Positions 54,457-63,561 of a stretch of 64,000 bases of DNA are shown piece after piece. Both the position numbers and the translations under genes were made by a program. Location of the stretch: NCBI GenBank assembly GCA_015711795.1, contig JACVJC010000002.1, positions 1 through 64,000 on the forward strand, in the 5' to 3' direction. A model generated the notes under the pieces. That model made no database searches and had not been told where the DNA came from. It saw only the letters and a list, made by a program, of their open reading frames with translations. The first letter of the stretch is position 1; every line of letters starts with the position of its first letter. The stretch comes from Candidatus Geothermocultor quzhuomuensis. GTDB lineage: Bacteria; Actinomycetota; Aquicultoria; Geothermocultorales; Geothermocultoraceae.

Positions 54457-54485
54457 TTGACAAAAAAAAAATTTCGTTATATACT
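54457..54485 (+). promoter_or_regulatory. Consensus -35/-10 promoter driving the short hairpin RNA
   Basis: A perfect TTGACA (54457-54462), 17 bp with an A-tract, then TATACT (54480-54485, five of six). It is the best full -35/-10 match I found in the window; most other candidates are extended -10 types. Transcription would begin near 54491-54493, only a few bases before the terminator stem. Confidence 0.8.
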
Positions 54486-54491
54486 ATGCAG

Positions 54492-54540
54492 CGTAGGAGA
54501 ACGGGCTTTCGCCTCCTTTCACCCGTTCTCCGGTTTTTTT
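54492..54540 (+). ncRNA. Putative ~50-nt RNA with anti-Shine-Dalgarno loop
   Basis: Between the consensus promoter and the T-run lies an RNA of about 49 nt. It is a short 5' tail, a perfect 10-bp stem (GGAGAACGGG at 54496-54505 with CCCGTTCTCC at 54522-54531), a 16-nt loop CTTTCGCCTCCTTTCA, GG and seven T. The loop contains CCTCCTTTC, the same nine bases found at the 3' end of 16S rRNA in many bacteria (ACCUCCUUUC). No ORF fits. It could be a trans-acting RNA, a ribosome-tail mimic, or the leader attenuator of smc-ftsY. I do not recognise a known RNA family. Confidence 0.6.
54496..54540 (+). terminator. Intrinsic terminator of the short RNA
   Basis: Perfect 10-bp GC-containing stem (54496-54505 / 54522-54531), a 2-nt GG spacer, then T7 (54534-54540). 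It is the strongest intrinsic terminator seen in the window. Confidence 0.8.
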
Positions 54541-54584
54541 AACATACCAGAAATATACCCCTTTTTCAAGAATATTTTTATCTA

Positions 54585-54593
54585 TGGTAAAAT
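54585..54593 (+). promoter_or_regulatory. Extended -10 promoter for smc-ftsY
   Basis: TGG followed by TAAAAT (54588-54593), about 30 nt before the smc TTG and downstream of the short-RNA terminator. It would let smc be transcribed independently of the upstream promoter. Confidence 0.45.
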
Positions 54594-54623
54594 AACTTTT
54601 CAGAACAAGTTTCGGAGGTTGGT

Positions 54624-57600
54624 TTGTATTTAAAATCTTTATCTGTTCGGGGATTTAAATCTTTTGCGGATAAAGTTGTTTTACTCTTTGAACCTGGAAT
54701 TTCAGTAATTGTTGGTCCTAATGGTAGCGGAAAGAGTAACTTAATCGATGCAATCCTTTGGGTTTTAGGTGAACAAAGTCCACATTCCTTGAGAGGGGGA
54801 GCGATGGAAGATGTTATTTTTGCTGGTAGCTCTTCTCGTGCTCCTCTTGGTGTCGCTGAAGCCTCTTTAACTTTAGACAACTCTGATGGCTTTTTACCCA
54901 TTGATTTTTCCGAGGTTTGCATCTCAAGAAGGATTTATCGTTCTGGCGAAAGTGACTATTTTCTTAATGGAAGCCCTTGTCGACTTTTAGATATTCAAGA
55001 ACTCCTCTCTGACTCTGGCATTAGTCAAAGATTACATACCATAGTAGGGCAGGGGCAGATGGAAGAGATAATTAATAGTAAACCTGAGGAGAGAAGAGTT
55101 TTAATTGAAGAAGTAGCTGGCATTTTTAAGTATCGGAGGAGAAAGGAAAAAGCTTTAAAGAAACTTTCTTCAATTGATGAGAAGTTAGTAAGATTGAAGG
55201 ATATTATTTATGAGCTTAATCGTCAGTTGAAACCACTCCAGGAACAAGCTTCCAAGGCTGAAAGATTTCAAAAAATTCAAGATGAACTTAGGAACTTGCA
55301 AGTGGGTTTAGCTGTTTCTAGATTAAGAGCTTTTCAAAAGGAATGGCAAAGATTAAAAGAGAATCAAAAAAATAAGGAGAAAGAATATTTAAGCTCAAAG
55401 AAAGCGTTGGAGAGGAACATTAAATGGATTGAAAGCTTGCAGGTTGAACTGGAAAAAAAAGGTCTCTTTGTCGGTGATTTAACTGAAAAAAAAGAGAAAT
55501 TAAGAAGCATTTATGACCGCTTAAACTCAGGCCTTCTTCTCTTAGAAGAAAAGGGGAAAAATTTGGTGGAGAAACTTTCAGAGATTCGTCGGAAGATTTA
55601 CCAAGTTGATATGGGGAAAAGAGCAAACGAGGAGAGGTTATCAGCTATTCGAGGGGAAAAAGCCACTATTGACAATCACCTTGCAGATATTCATCAAGCC
55701 CTTGCTGACCTTCGGAGAAGAAGCGAACAGATAAAGAAAGACCGAAAGCAAATTGAGGAAGAGGAAAAACTACTTGAAAGGAAGATTAGACTCGCTCGAG
55801 AAAACTTGAGAGAGAAAAGACAGCTTTTCGAAGAAAGAGGCTTAGAGAGGGTTAAGCTAGAATCTAATTTAACCTTTTTGGATTGGCAGAAAAATGAGCT
55901 TAAAAAGAAAGAGAAAGAAATTTTAAGTAGATTAAAAGAGATTGAAAGTGAGGAAGCTAAGCTAAAAATTAATCTAGATAAAATGAGAAAGTCTTTCAGT
56001 TCTTTCGATAAAGAGGAGGAGGTAACTCAAGAAAAAATTAGTTTAGAGAAAGAGAAAAGAGAAAAATTAGAGAAAGAGCAAGATGAAATTAATTTTCAAA
56101 AAAGGGCTCTTGAGACAGAAGCAAAGTTCCCTTTTGAAGTTCCTGAATTTAATAATCTTAACACTCTTGGATTTTTATCAGATTTTTTAGAAATTTCCCC
56201 AGGATATGAAAGATTTGTTGAAATATTTTTAAGTGATTATTTCTTCTCACTGCTTGTTGGAAAGGGAAGCGAAGTCAAAACTATTTTTTCCAAACTTAAA
56301 AAAGCTGAAACTTTTCTTTCCCTTTTTTCATTAGAAAAAATTAAAGAAAATGTTGCTTCTCTAAAAATTAATCCTGGTTTTCCCTTGAGAGATGTAGTTA
56401 AAGCAAAAGGAGAAGCTAAAAAGGTAGTTGATTTTCTTTTTAAAGATGTTTTTTTAGTAGATGATTTTAAAGTTGCTTTAAAACTTGCTAAAACTTACCC
56501 CGAAGCAACTTTTGTCAGCAAAGATGGCATGGTTGTTTATCCTCATGGTCTTTTTAGGCTTGATACTCGCCGAGGCGGGGGATTAATAACTAAAAGGAAA
56601 ATTGCCCTTGAGCTTAATTCAAAAGAAGCTTCTTTAAGAGCAGAAATTAATCATTGTGAAGAGGAAATAGCTCGCTTAGTTAAATGGAAAAAGAATATTG
56701 AGAGCAAGAAAGATAATTTGTTAAAAAATTTAAGGGAGGAAGAAGGGAAAATCCACTTTTTAAGAGCAGAGAAGGTTCAACTTGAGGAAAGGTTAGGGGA
56801 ATTAAACCAAAAATTAGAAGAGATTTCCAAGGAGATCAAAGAAGAAAGTTTAAAATTGGAAGAAGAAAAGAAAAACTTAGCTCGAAGTCGAGAAGGGATT
56901 GCTTTAATGGAAAAAAACTTAATTGAGATAGAGGCTTTAAGAGCGAAGCTAGGGAAAAGAAAGGAAGAAAAAATTGAAGAAGAAGGAAAAATTAGTCAGG
57001 AAATCAGTGATTGCCAAGTTGAAATGGCGACTTTAATTGAGAAGCAAGGTTTTTTCAAAAAGGAGTTAATTTCTTTAGAAAAAGAAATTCAAGAAGGAGA
57101 GAACTTCCTTTTAACTGAGGGGAAAATAGTAGATTCCCTTGAAAGATTAAAAGATAGGATCGAACCCCTTAATAAGGTTTATCTTCAGCATCTGGAGTTT
57201 GTGGAAGAAAAACTTTCTTTTTTAGAAAACTTAAAAGAAATTGAAAAGGATAAGGTCTTTAATGTTAAAGATAAGATTGTCCAACTTCAAGAGGAGTGTA
57301 AAGCCCAATCTGATTTAATCGAGAAACTACAGCAAGAAATGGAAGAAGCAAAGATTTTAAAGGTTCAATTGGAAGAAAAGGTTTCTTCAGTAGCGAGAAA
57401 AATTCTTGATGAGTTTAATCTCCCAGTTGAGACAGCCTTAGAAAAGTATTCTAATTTTGAGTTAAGGGAGGAGGTTTGCGAGGAGAGAATTAAAAAACTA
57501 AAGGCTGACATGGAAAGTATTGGTCAAGTTAATCCTTTAGCAATTAAAGAATATTCTTCTCTTTTAGAAAGAAAGAAATTCCTTAGTGACCAAATTAATG

Positions 57601-58136
57601 ACTTAGAAGAAGGCAAAAAAGCTATTGGGACAATAGTTAGAGCAATTGACCGAAAGATAAAAGAGAAATTTTTAGAGGCTTTTGAAAAGTTAAATCAGAA
57701 TTTTCAAGAAGTTTTTCTATCCCTTTTCCCCAGTGGGAAAGCTGAGTTAATTCTTGTTCCTTCTGATGACCCTCTGGAAGCTGGAGTTGAGATTATCGCT
57801 CAACCCCAAGGGAAAAAGCTTAAAAGGATGAGCCTGTTGTCGGGTGGAGAAAGAGCTCTGGTTGCTTTAAGTCTTCTCTTTGCCTTTCACTTCACTTCTC
57901 CTAGTCCCTTTTACATTTTAGATGAAGTAGAGCCTTCTTTGGATGACCTTAACCTTCAGCGATTTATTAATTTGCTTAAGAAAATTAAGGAAGAAGCACA
58001 AATTTTAATTGTAACTCACCAGAGGAGAACAATGGAGATAGGAGATATAATTTATGGAGTTTCGATGCAAGCTGATGGTGTTTCTAAGGTATTTTCACAA
58101 AAGATGCTTTACCTCGAGGAGGCTCAAGGATATTGA
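54624..58136 (+). CDS. smc: Chromosome segregation protein SMC
   Basis: A 1170-residue condensin ATPase. Head N-terminal half with Walker A GPNGSGKS (31-38), long coiled coil (about 160-500), hinge (about 505-660), returning coiled coil to about 1000, and C-terminal head with signature LLSGGERALVALSLLFAF and Walker B FYILDEVEPSLDDLNL. The DEVE variant recalls actinobacterial SMC. The TTG start follows CGGAGG by 5 nt. The stop overlaps ftsY. ScpA/ScpB partners are not in the window. Confidence 0.97.
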   Translation: MYLKSLSVRGFKSFADKVVLLFEPGISVIVGPNGSGKSNLIDAILWVLGEQSPHSLRGGAMEDVIFAGSSSRAPLGVAEASLTLDNSDGFLPIDFSEVCISRRIYRSGESDYFLNGSPCRLLDIQELLSDSGISQRLHTIVGQGQMEEIINSKPEERRVLIEEVAGIFKYRRRKEKALKKLSSIDEKLVRLKDIIYELNRQLKPLQEQASKAERFQKIQDELRNLQVGLAVSRLRAFQKEWQRLKENQKNKEKEYLSSKKALERNIKWIESLQVELEKKGLFVGDLTEKKEKLRSIYDRLNSGLLLLEEKGKNLVEKLSEIRRKIYQVDMGKRANEERLSAIRGEKATIDNHLADIHQALADLRRRSEQIKKDRKQIEEEEKLLERKIRLARENLREKRQLFEERGLERVKLESNLTFLDWQKNELKKKEKEILSRLKEIESEEAKLKINLDKMRKSFSSFDKEEEVTQEKISLEKEKREKLEKEQDEINFQKRALETEAKFPFEVPEFNNLNTLGFLSDFLEISPGYERFVEIFLSDYFFSLLVGKGSEVKTIFSKLKKAETFLSLFSLEKIKENVASLKINPGFPLRDVVKAKGEAKKVVDFLFKDVFLVDDFKVALKLAKTYPEATFVSKDGMVVYPHGLFRLDTRRGGGLITKRKIALELNSKEASLRAEINHCEEEIARLVKWKKNIESKKDNLLKNLREEEGKIHFLRAEKVQLEERLGELNQKLEEISKEIKEESLKLEEEKKNLARSREGIALMEKNLIEIEALRAKLGKRKEEKIEEEGKISQEISDCQVEMATLIEKQGFFKKELISLEKEIQEGENFLLTEGKIVDSLERLKDRIEPLNKVYLQHLEFVEEKLSFLENLKEIEKDKVFNVKDKIVQLQEECKAQSDLIEKLQQEMEEAKILKVQLEEKVSSVARKILDEFNLPVETALEKYSNFELREEVCEERIKKLKADMESIGQVNPLAIKEYSSLLERKKFLSDQINDLEEGKKAIGTIVRAIDRKIKEKFLEAFEKLNQNFQEVFLSLFPSGKAELILVPSDDPLEAGVEIIAQPQGKKLKRMSLLSGGERALVALSLLFAFHFTSPSPFYILDEVEPSLDDLNLQRFINLLKKIKEEAQILIVTHQRRTMEIGDIIYGVSMQADGVSKVFSQKMLYLEEAQGY

Positions 58137-59023
58137 ATCTGTTAGAAAAACTGAAAAAGGGGTTGAGCAAAAGCCGCTATCAAATTAGGGGAAGCATTAC
58201 TTCTTTAATTAATCGAACGAAAAAAATTTCTGAAGAGACCTGGGGTGATTTAGAGGAAATTCTTGTTCAAGCAGATGTTGGAGTTGAGACAACTTTAAAA
58301 TTGATTCAATCTTTGCGAGAGAAAAGGGTTTCAAAGGAAAATCTTTTGGCTGAACTAAAAGAAGAAATCCTCAAAGATTTAGATAACCAAAATTCTTTAG
58401 AGTTAAAAGAGGGGCTTAATATATTACTGATTGTAGGAGTTAATGGGACAGGGAAAACAACTTCAATTGCCAAAATTAGTTACTTATATAAGAAAAGAGG
58501 AAAGAAAGTCATTTTAGCTGCGGCTGATACTTTTAGAGCTGCAGCAATTGAACAGCTAGAGGAATGGGCAAAAAAGATAGAAGTTGACTTGGTGAAACAT
58601 CAAAGAGGGGGTAGCCCTGCAGCCGTTGTTTATGATGCTGTTGAAGCTGCTTCAAAGAGAGATGCTGACCTTCTTATTATTGATACAGCTGGTCGCCTCC
58701 ATACTTACTCTCATTTAATAGAAGAATTAAAGAAAATAAAGCGGGTGATTTTAAAGCTTTCACCCCAAGCTAACTTAAAAATCCTTTTAGTTCTTGATGC
58801 TACCTTTGGTGAAAATGCACTTTCCCAAGCAAAAACCTTCCAAGAAGGATTAGGACTTGATGGAATTATTTTAACTAAAATGGATGGAACAGCCAAAGGT
58901 GGAATCGTTATTCCACTGCGAAAAAAATTAGGCATTCCCATTAATTTTCTTGGGATTGGAGAAAACCTCGAAGATTTGGTTAGTTTTGAAGCCAAAGCCT
59001 TTATAGAAGCTCTCTTTTCTTAA
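58133..59023 (+). CDS. ftsY: Signal recognition particle receptor FtsY
   Basis: SRP receptor GTPase of 296 residues: the N domain (about 1-90) begins LLEKLKKGLSKSRYQI. The G domain has GVNGTGKTTS (102-111), DTFRAAAIEQL, DTAGRLHT and TKMDGTAKGG. It lacks the acidic A domain of E. coli FtsY, like many Gram-positive forms. TTG start after GAGGAGG, overlapping smc by 4 nt. Its stop overlaps the convergent GGDEF gene by 4 nt. Confidence 0.96.
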   Translation: MNLLEKLKKGLSKSRYQIRGSITSLINRTKKISEETWGDLEEILVQADVGVETTLKLIQSLREKRVSKENLLAELKEEILKDLDNQNSLELKEGLNILLIVGVNGTGKTTSIAKISYLYKKRGKKVILAAADTFRAAAIEQLEEWAKKIEVDLVKHQRGGSPAAVVYDAVEAASKRDADLLIIDTAGRLHTYSHLIEELKKIKRVILKLSPQANLKILLVLDATFGENALSQAKTFQEGLGLDGIILTKMDGTAKGGIVIPLRKKLGIPINFLGIGENLEDLVSFEAKAFIEALFS

Positions 59024-62000
59024 TCACCTTTTCTAGGTTCTTCTAGAGCTTCACCTTTTTCCATCGATTTCAAGGCTTCAAGAGCGATTAATCGGATTTT
59101 CCTTTTTTTGTCTTTAGTTAATCTTTTAAGACCTTTAATTGCTTCTTCATTCTTAAAATGACTAAGCGCCCAGGCACATGCTGTTCTGACATCCTCACTC
59201 TTTGACCATTTTAAAAGGAATTTTTTTTCAAAAAGAGCTTTTAATAGGACTGGAATTGAGGACTCGTCTCCAATTTTCCCTAAAGTTAAACAAATTTCTA
59301 TTTGTATAGGTTCGGGGGATGAATCTAAAAGTTCGTATAAGGAAGGGAGAGATTCTTTTGACTTAAGCTCACCTAGGGCTTTAACAGCCTCGAGGGCAAC
59401 TGAAATGTTCTTATCGTAAATGAAAGGGAGAATGTATTTTGCTTCTTCAGGTTGGGAAATTTTAGTAAATACATGGATAATTTTTTTTCTAATAAAGGGA
59501 TTTGGGTGAGAGATAAGTCTGGAAAAAGCTTCAAGAATTTGGGGGTTGCTAATTGAACTGAGAATGTCAATCAAAGCTATCAAAATTCTGGGAGAAGTTT
59601 TCGGAGTTAAAGCTTTTAAGGCAGGCTCAATAATTTTTTCCCTCATTAAATAAAGAGTTTTAACGATAATTTTATAAATTTCTACATCTTCTTTGGAAAG
59701 AAGTTCAATTAAATTGGGAGCAGCCTTTTCCCCTAATTTTGCTAAAACAAGAGATGCCCCTTTTTGAGTTTCTTCGTTTCTTGATTTAAGGTCATTAATG
59801 AGGATATTGATAGTTTCGTTTTTAATTTTTTCCATTGCTTGGTTAACGGTTTCTTTTACTCTTTCAGCTTTTGCTTTTTTCTCTAACAACTCAAGAGATC
59901 GAGTTGCTTTAGAAAATTCCCCTCCTTTAATTTCTTGGACAATTTGTTTAGTTAAAATATTGACAAGAGGTGAAAGAACTTCATTTTCTTCTTCCTCTTC
60001 GATTATATGGTTCAAGCGTTCTGCCATTTGAATAAGGATATCCTTTTTCTTTTCCAGAAGCGGGCTTACTTCCTCAATTTTTTGAGCTATATCTTTTCTG
60101 TTAGGCGATGGATAACTTAATTCATCAAGAAGCTTACTGATAATATTTTGAGTTAAATTTTCCTTCCCTTCTTCAGTTAAAAGTTGTTCAACTATTTTGG
60201 GAATTTCCTTTAATCTTTCAGGTGTTAAGCTTTTTCTTAAAACTTCTTCTGCTTTTTGAGAAGCAACAAAGGGTGAGGTTTCTGGAGCTTCTTTTAACTG
60301 GTAAATTCCTCTTTTTTGGGCTAAGTCTATTAGCTTGTTCATAATTTTCTCAATTTCACTCTTTTTTATAGGTAATTCAGCTTTCCTCCCCGTCTCTTCG
60401 AGGGATCTTGCCATTAATTTAGTTATTTTTTCAATTTTGTCATTGGGAAGAGTTGAAAAGATGATATCTTGAAAGCTTTCTTTGCCAGTTGTTTTTTTCA
60501 ATAAAGAAACGATTTTTTCAGGGGCAAAAGAAGTGATAGTTTGACTAATTTGTTTATTTAATTTTTCTTGATCCTTAAGGTCAAGAGAGGATTTTAGTTT
60601 TTCCATTTTTTCAAGGATCTCTGCTGCCTTCTCTTCTTGAGATAAAATCTCGGAGAGAAAGAGAGAAAAGGAAGGTGATTGAGAAGGGCTAAGAAGCTGA
60701 ATTAAGGCTTCTCTCCCTTCCTCCTCAGCAACTTTACCTTCCAAAACTTCACTTAAAATCTTTTGAAAATCGAGAGGAGAAGGGATAGTTTCAGGTATTT
60801 CTAGAGGAGGAATTTCTTTTGGCTGAATTGAAATTTTTGGTTCCCCTGCCTTGATCATCTCTTTTTCTTCTAGAGTGACATAGATTTTTTCATTTACTTT
60901 AATGTGAGTGATGGAACTTTCTTTAAGCAGAGCTTCTACGCCACCCTTTTCTTTAACAGTGGCAGGATTACTACTTAGCACCTTCAAAAGAGAGATAATT
61001 TCTTCTTCTGTTAACCCTTTTTTAAAGGTGATACTTTTGATTCCTTGTTCAATAAAAATAGATGTAACAGCGGAAACATAAGTTTTCCCTTTTGCGTCAA
61101 GTTCATCTCCTTCTACTAAAAGTTCTTTTTCCACTTCGCTCATTGTAAGGGAGCCCCTTTCATTTAAAAGGGGATTTAGGTTTTGTAAAGCTGTTTCAAT
61201 AGAATCAACGATTAAGTGACTGGTTGGAGGATAAAGTTTGAGATTGATAAGAGCGGCTCTAAATGAGCGAAGAAATTCAGAAGTTTGCTCCAATTCCTCC
61301 CGGCTTAGGGGCTTTTTTGGTGGTATAACTTCTGGAGTGGGTAAAGAGGGAAGAAGCTGGTTTATCTTCTGCCAGATTTGATTGTGGTAAGAAAGAGCTT
61401 TTTCTCGATTATCTGACTTTGTAAAATGGTAAGCAAGAAAAGGAGCTGCTTCCTCAATCTTAGAAGCATAAAGCGCTTCGATAATTTCTCCAATTTTGTT
61501 GTGAAGAAGTTTCTTCTCTTTTTCTTCAACAATTTCAGAGAGCGCTTTTAATATTTCCTGACTTGTAAAATCAAACCTTTCATCACTTAAAGGTTTTTCT
61601 TCTTCAACTAATCCAATTTTTTTTATCTTATCAACTAGCTCAAGTACTTCGCTTTCACTTTTTTTACCTAATCCTTTAAGTATCTTTAAATCAATTCCTT
61701 TGCCTATAATTGATGCTTGAACTAATGTTTCTTTAACCTCTTCATCTAATTTCTGGAGTCTTTGCTTAATTACATCTTTCAGGGTTGTTGGAAGTTTGCT
61801 TGGTTCAATTGAGCCAAATAACCAGCGGCCATTTTCAAAATAAATGAGTTTTTCCTCAACTAAAAGGTTAAGAAGCTGTTCAATGAAAAGGGGATTACCA
61901 GAAGTAATTTCAAAGAAAGTTTCGAGAAAGCTAGGCTCCAGGGATATTTGAGGGAAGTTTAATTCAATAATTTCTTTTGTCTTTTCTTTACTTAAGTTTT

Positions 62001-63192
62001 CAAGTGAAATTTCGTCAATAAGCCCTTTTTCTTTAAGCTCTTCTTTTATTTCTAAAAGCTTTTCTCCTTTAAACTCAAAAGGGGTGTAGGTAGCTAGAAC
62101 AATAAGGGGTGATTGAAGAAGTGACTGAGCTAGAAGAGGGATTAATTCAAGTGATAACTCATCAGCTAATTGAAAATCGTCAATAGCGAGGAGGGTAGTT
62201 CTTTCTGTTGAGATCTCTTTAAATGTTTTGATAATAACCTCGGGTAAACTTTCTCCACTTTCTTGAGAAGGGATTGGGAAGGCTAAATCTTTAAGTTCTG
62301 GTATTATTTTTAATAAATCTTTTCCAAAAAGAGACAATATTTTTTGGGAAGTTTTGCTTTCTTTATTTTGAATAAGATAATTCTTAATAAGCGAGGCAAA
62401 GAGGTAGAAAGGTTCGAGCATTTTTATTTCTTCGCCTGATGTAAATAAGTAGGCAAAGCCCCTCTCTTCAGCTTTTTTGAGGATTTCAGTTAACAACCTT
62501 GTTTTACCAACTCCATGTTCACCTTTAATTAAAGTGAAATTCCATTTACCTTGTTTAGCTAAATCAAGGAGAGAATTGATTTGAGATATTTGCTCATCTC
62601 GACCGACTAATGCTTTAAAACTAGGAAGAATTGGAGGGGCAACCTCTTTTGGTATTAAGGAAAAGAGAGAGACACGATTTCTTCCCATCTTTTTAGAGGC
62701 ATAGAGAGCCTTATCAGCTGCTTCAATTAAATCTTTTGCCGTTTGAGCGTCATCGGGGAAGGAAGCTAAACCAGCACTTAAAGTAACCTTAAGGTTAAAC
62801 TGAGGAAGACAAGGGGTATCCGCAACAATTTGAACAAGTTTATTGAGAATTGGTTGAGCTTCTTCCTTTGATGTTTCTGGAAAAAGGATGGCAAATTCAT
62901 CGCCAGCGTATCTTGTTACAATATCTTTATCTCTAACATTTTCTTTTAAAAGTAAGGCAACTTTGCTTAAAACTTCATCACCAGCTAAATGGCCATAAGT
63001 GTCATTAATTTCTTTAAAGTGGTCAACATCAATCATACAAAAAGAGAAGGGATAGTTTTTAGTTTGATTTTTTTTAATTATTTGAGGAAGTTGTTGGAAA
63101 AGATACCGCCGATTGTAAAGGTTAGTTAATTCATCTGTGAGCGCTAAATAGATTAAGCTTTCTGGTGAAGGTTTTAATTCGTTATCTTTCAT
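59020..63192 (-). CDS. GGDEF-STAND ATPase-HEAT repeat protein
   Basis: A 1390-residue multidomain protein. Residues 10-170 are a GGDEF domain (DELTNLYNRRYLFQQL, FCMIDVDHFKEINDTYGH) with active-site AGDEF at 96-100 and an RxxD inhibitory-site motif RDKD at 87-90. Residues 193-470 form a STAND/AAA-type ATPase with Walker A GEHGVGKT (224-231) and Walker B LLAIDDFQLAD, followed by a winged-helix-like part. The middle has a YPPTSHLIVDSIETAL region and long charged helices. Residues about 1124-1380 are HEAT repeats. It likely senses partners and may make cyclic-di-GMP. ATG after AGGGA. It is a single-gene unit convergent with ftsY. Confidence 0.85.
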   Translation of the reverse strand: MKDNELKPSPESLIYLALTDELTNLYNRRYLFQQLPQIIKKNQTKNYPFSFCMIDVDHFKEINDTYGHLAGDEVLSKVALLLKENVRDKDIVTRYAGDEFAILFPETSKEEAQPILNKLVQIVADTPCLPQFNLKVTLSAGLASFPDDAQTAKDLIEAADKALYASKKMGRNRVSLFSLIPKEVAPPILPSFKALVGRDEQISQINSLLDLAKQGKWNFTLIKGEHGVGKTRLLTEILKKAEERGFAYLFTSGEEIKMLEPFYLFASLIKNYLIQNKESKTSQKILSLFGKDLLKIIPELKDLAFPIPSQESGESLPEVIIKTFKEISTERTTLLAIDDFQLADELSLELIPLLAQSLLQSPLIVLATYTPFEFKGEKLLEIKEELKEKGLIDEISLENLSKEKTKEIIELNFPQISLEPSFLETFFEITSGNPLFIEQLLNLLVEEKLIYFENGRWLFGSIEPSKLPTTLKDVIKQRLQKLDEEVKETLVQASIIGKGIDLKILKGLGKKSESEVLELVDKIKKIGLVEEEKPLSDERFDFTSQEILKALSEIVEEKEKKLLHNKIGEIIEALYASKIEEAAPFLAYHFTKSDNREKALSYHNQIWQKINQLLPSLPTPEVIPPKKPLSREELEQTSEFLRSFRAALINLKLYPPTSHLIVDSIETALQNLNPLLNERGSLTMSEVEKELLVEGDELDAKGKTYVSAVTSIFIEQGIKSITFKKGLTEEEIISLLKVLSSNPATVKEKGGVEALLKESSITHIKVNEKIYVTLEEKEMIKAGEPKISIQPKEIPPLEIPETIPSPLDFQKILSEVLEGKVAEEEGREALIQLLSPSQSPSFSLFLSEILSQEEKAAEILEKMEKLKSSLDLKDQEKLNKQISQTITSFAPEKIVSLLKKTTGKESFQDIIFSTLPNDKIEKITKLMARSLEETGRKAELPIKKSEIEKIMNKLIDLAQKRGIYQLKEAPETSPFVASQKAEEVLRKSLTPERLKEIPKIVEQLLTEEGKENLTQNIISKLLDELSYPSPNRKDIAQKIEEVSPLLEKKKDILIQMAERLNHIIEEEEENEVLSPLVNILTKQIVQEIKGGEFSKATRSLELLEKKAKAERVKETVNQAMEKIKNETINILINDLKSRNEETQKGASLVLAKLGEKAAPNLIELLSKEDVEIYKIIVKTLYLMREKIIEPALKALTPKTSPRILIALIDILSSISNPQILEAFSRLISHPNPFIRKKIIHVFTKISQPEEAKYILPFIYDKNISVALEAVKALGELKSKESLPSLYELLDSSPEPIQIEICLTLGKIGDESSIPVLLKALFEKKFLLKWSKSEDVRTACAWALSHFKNEEAIKGLKRLTKDKKRKIRLIALEALKSMEKGEALEEPRKGD

Positions 63193-63561
63193 TTGAATCC
63201 CTAATAAATAAAAAACTTAGGCTTTAATTTTATAATTGTAATTTATAAATCCTTTTCATAAATCCTCAACCTAGATCATTTTTAAATTCGAATATCGAAA
63301 TTCTAAATTCCTGCTTGCAACAGAAAAGCGAAACAAATTTCAAATTTTATTTCCATTCGTATTCCTTCTTTCTCCCTTAATCCTATCTTTTCTTCCACCT
63401 TGGCCCAAAAAGCTTGAGCACTTTTAAAGGTAATTTATGTCAATATAATTATATCAATATTTGAATTGTTCCTCACCTATGATAAGTTATTAGAGGATAG
63501 AGAACAAGTAACAGGTAACAACAAATAACTGCTAATTGTGTTAGTTAGATAGGTGGGTAGT
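63193..63561. other. Divergent spacer before the peptidase gene
   Basis: 369 nt of AT-rich DNA between the minus-strand GGDEF gene and the plus-strand peptidase gene. It holds copy B of the dispersed repeat (63283-63338), a TATAAT at 63444-63449 with TTTTAA 16 bp upstream as a weak promoter candidate, and a simple AACAAGTAACAGGTAACAAC stretch near 63503-63522. No ORF is supported. Confidence 0.5.
63283..63338 (-). repeat. Dispersed 56-bp intergenic repeat, copy B
   Basis: The reverse complement aligns without gaps to 11259-11314 over 56 bp, with 48 identities. The flanking AATACGAA word is also shared at a different distance. It lies in non-coding DNA upstream of both divergent genes. Confidence 0.75.
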
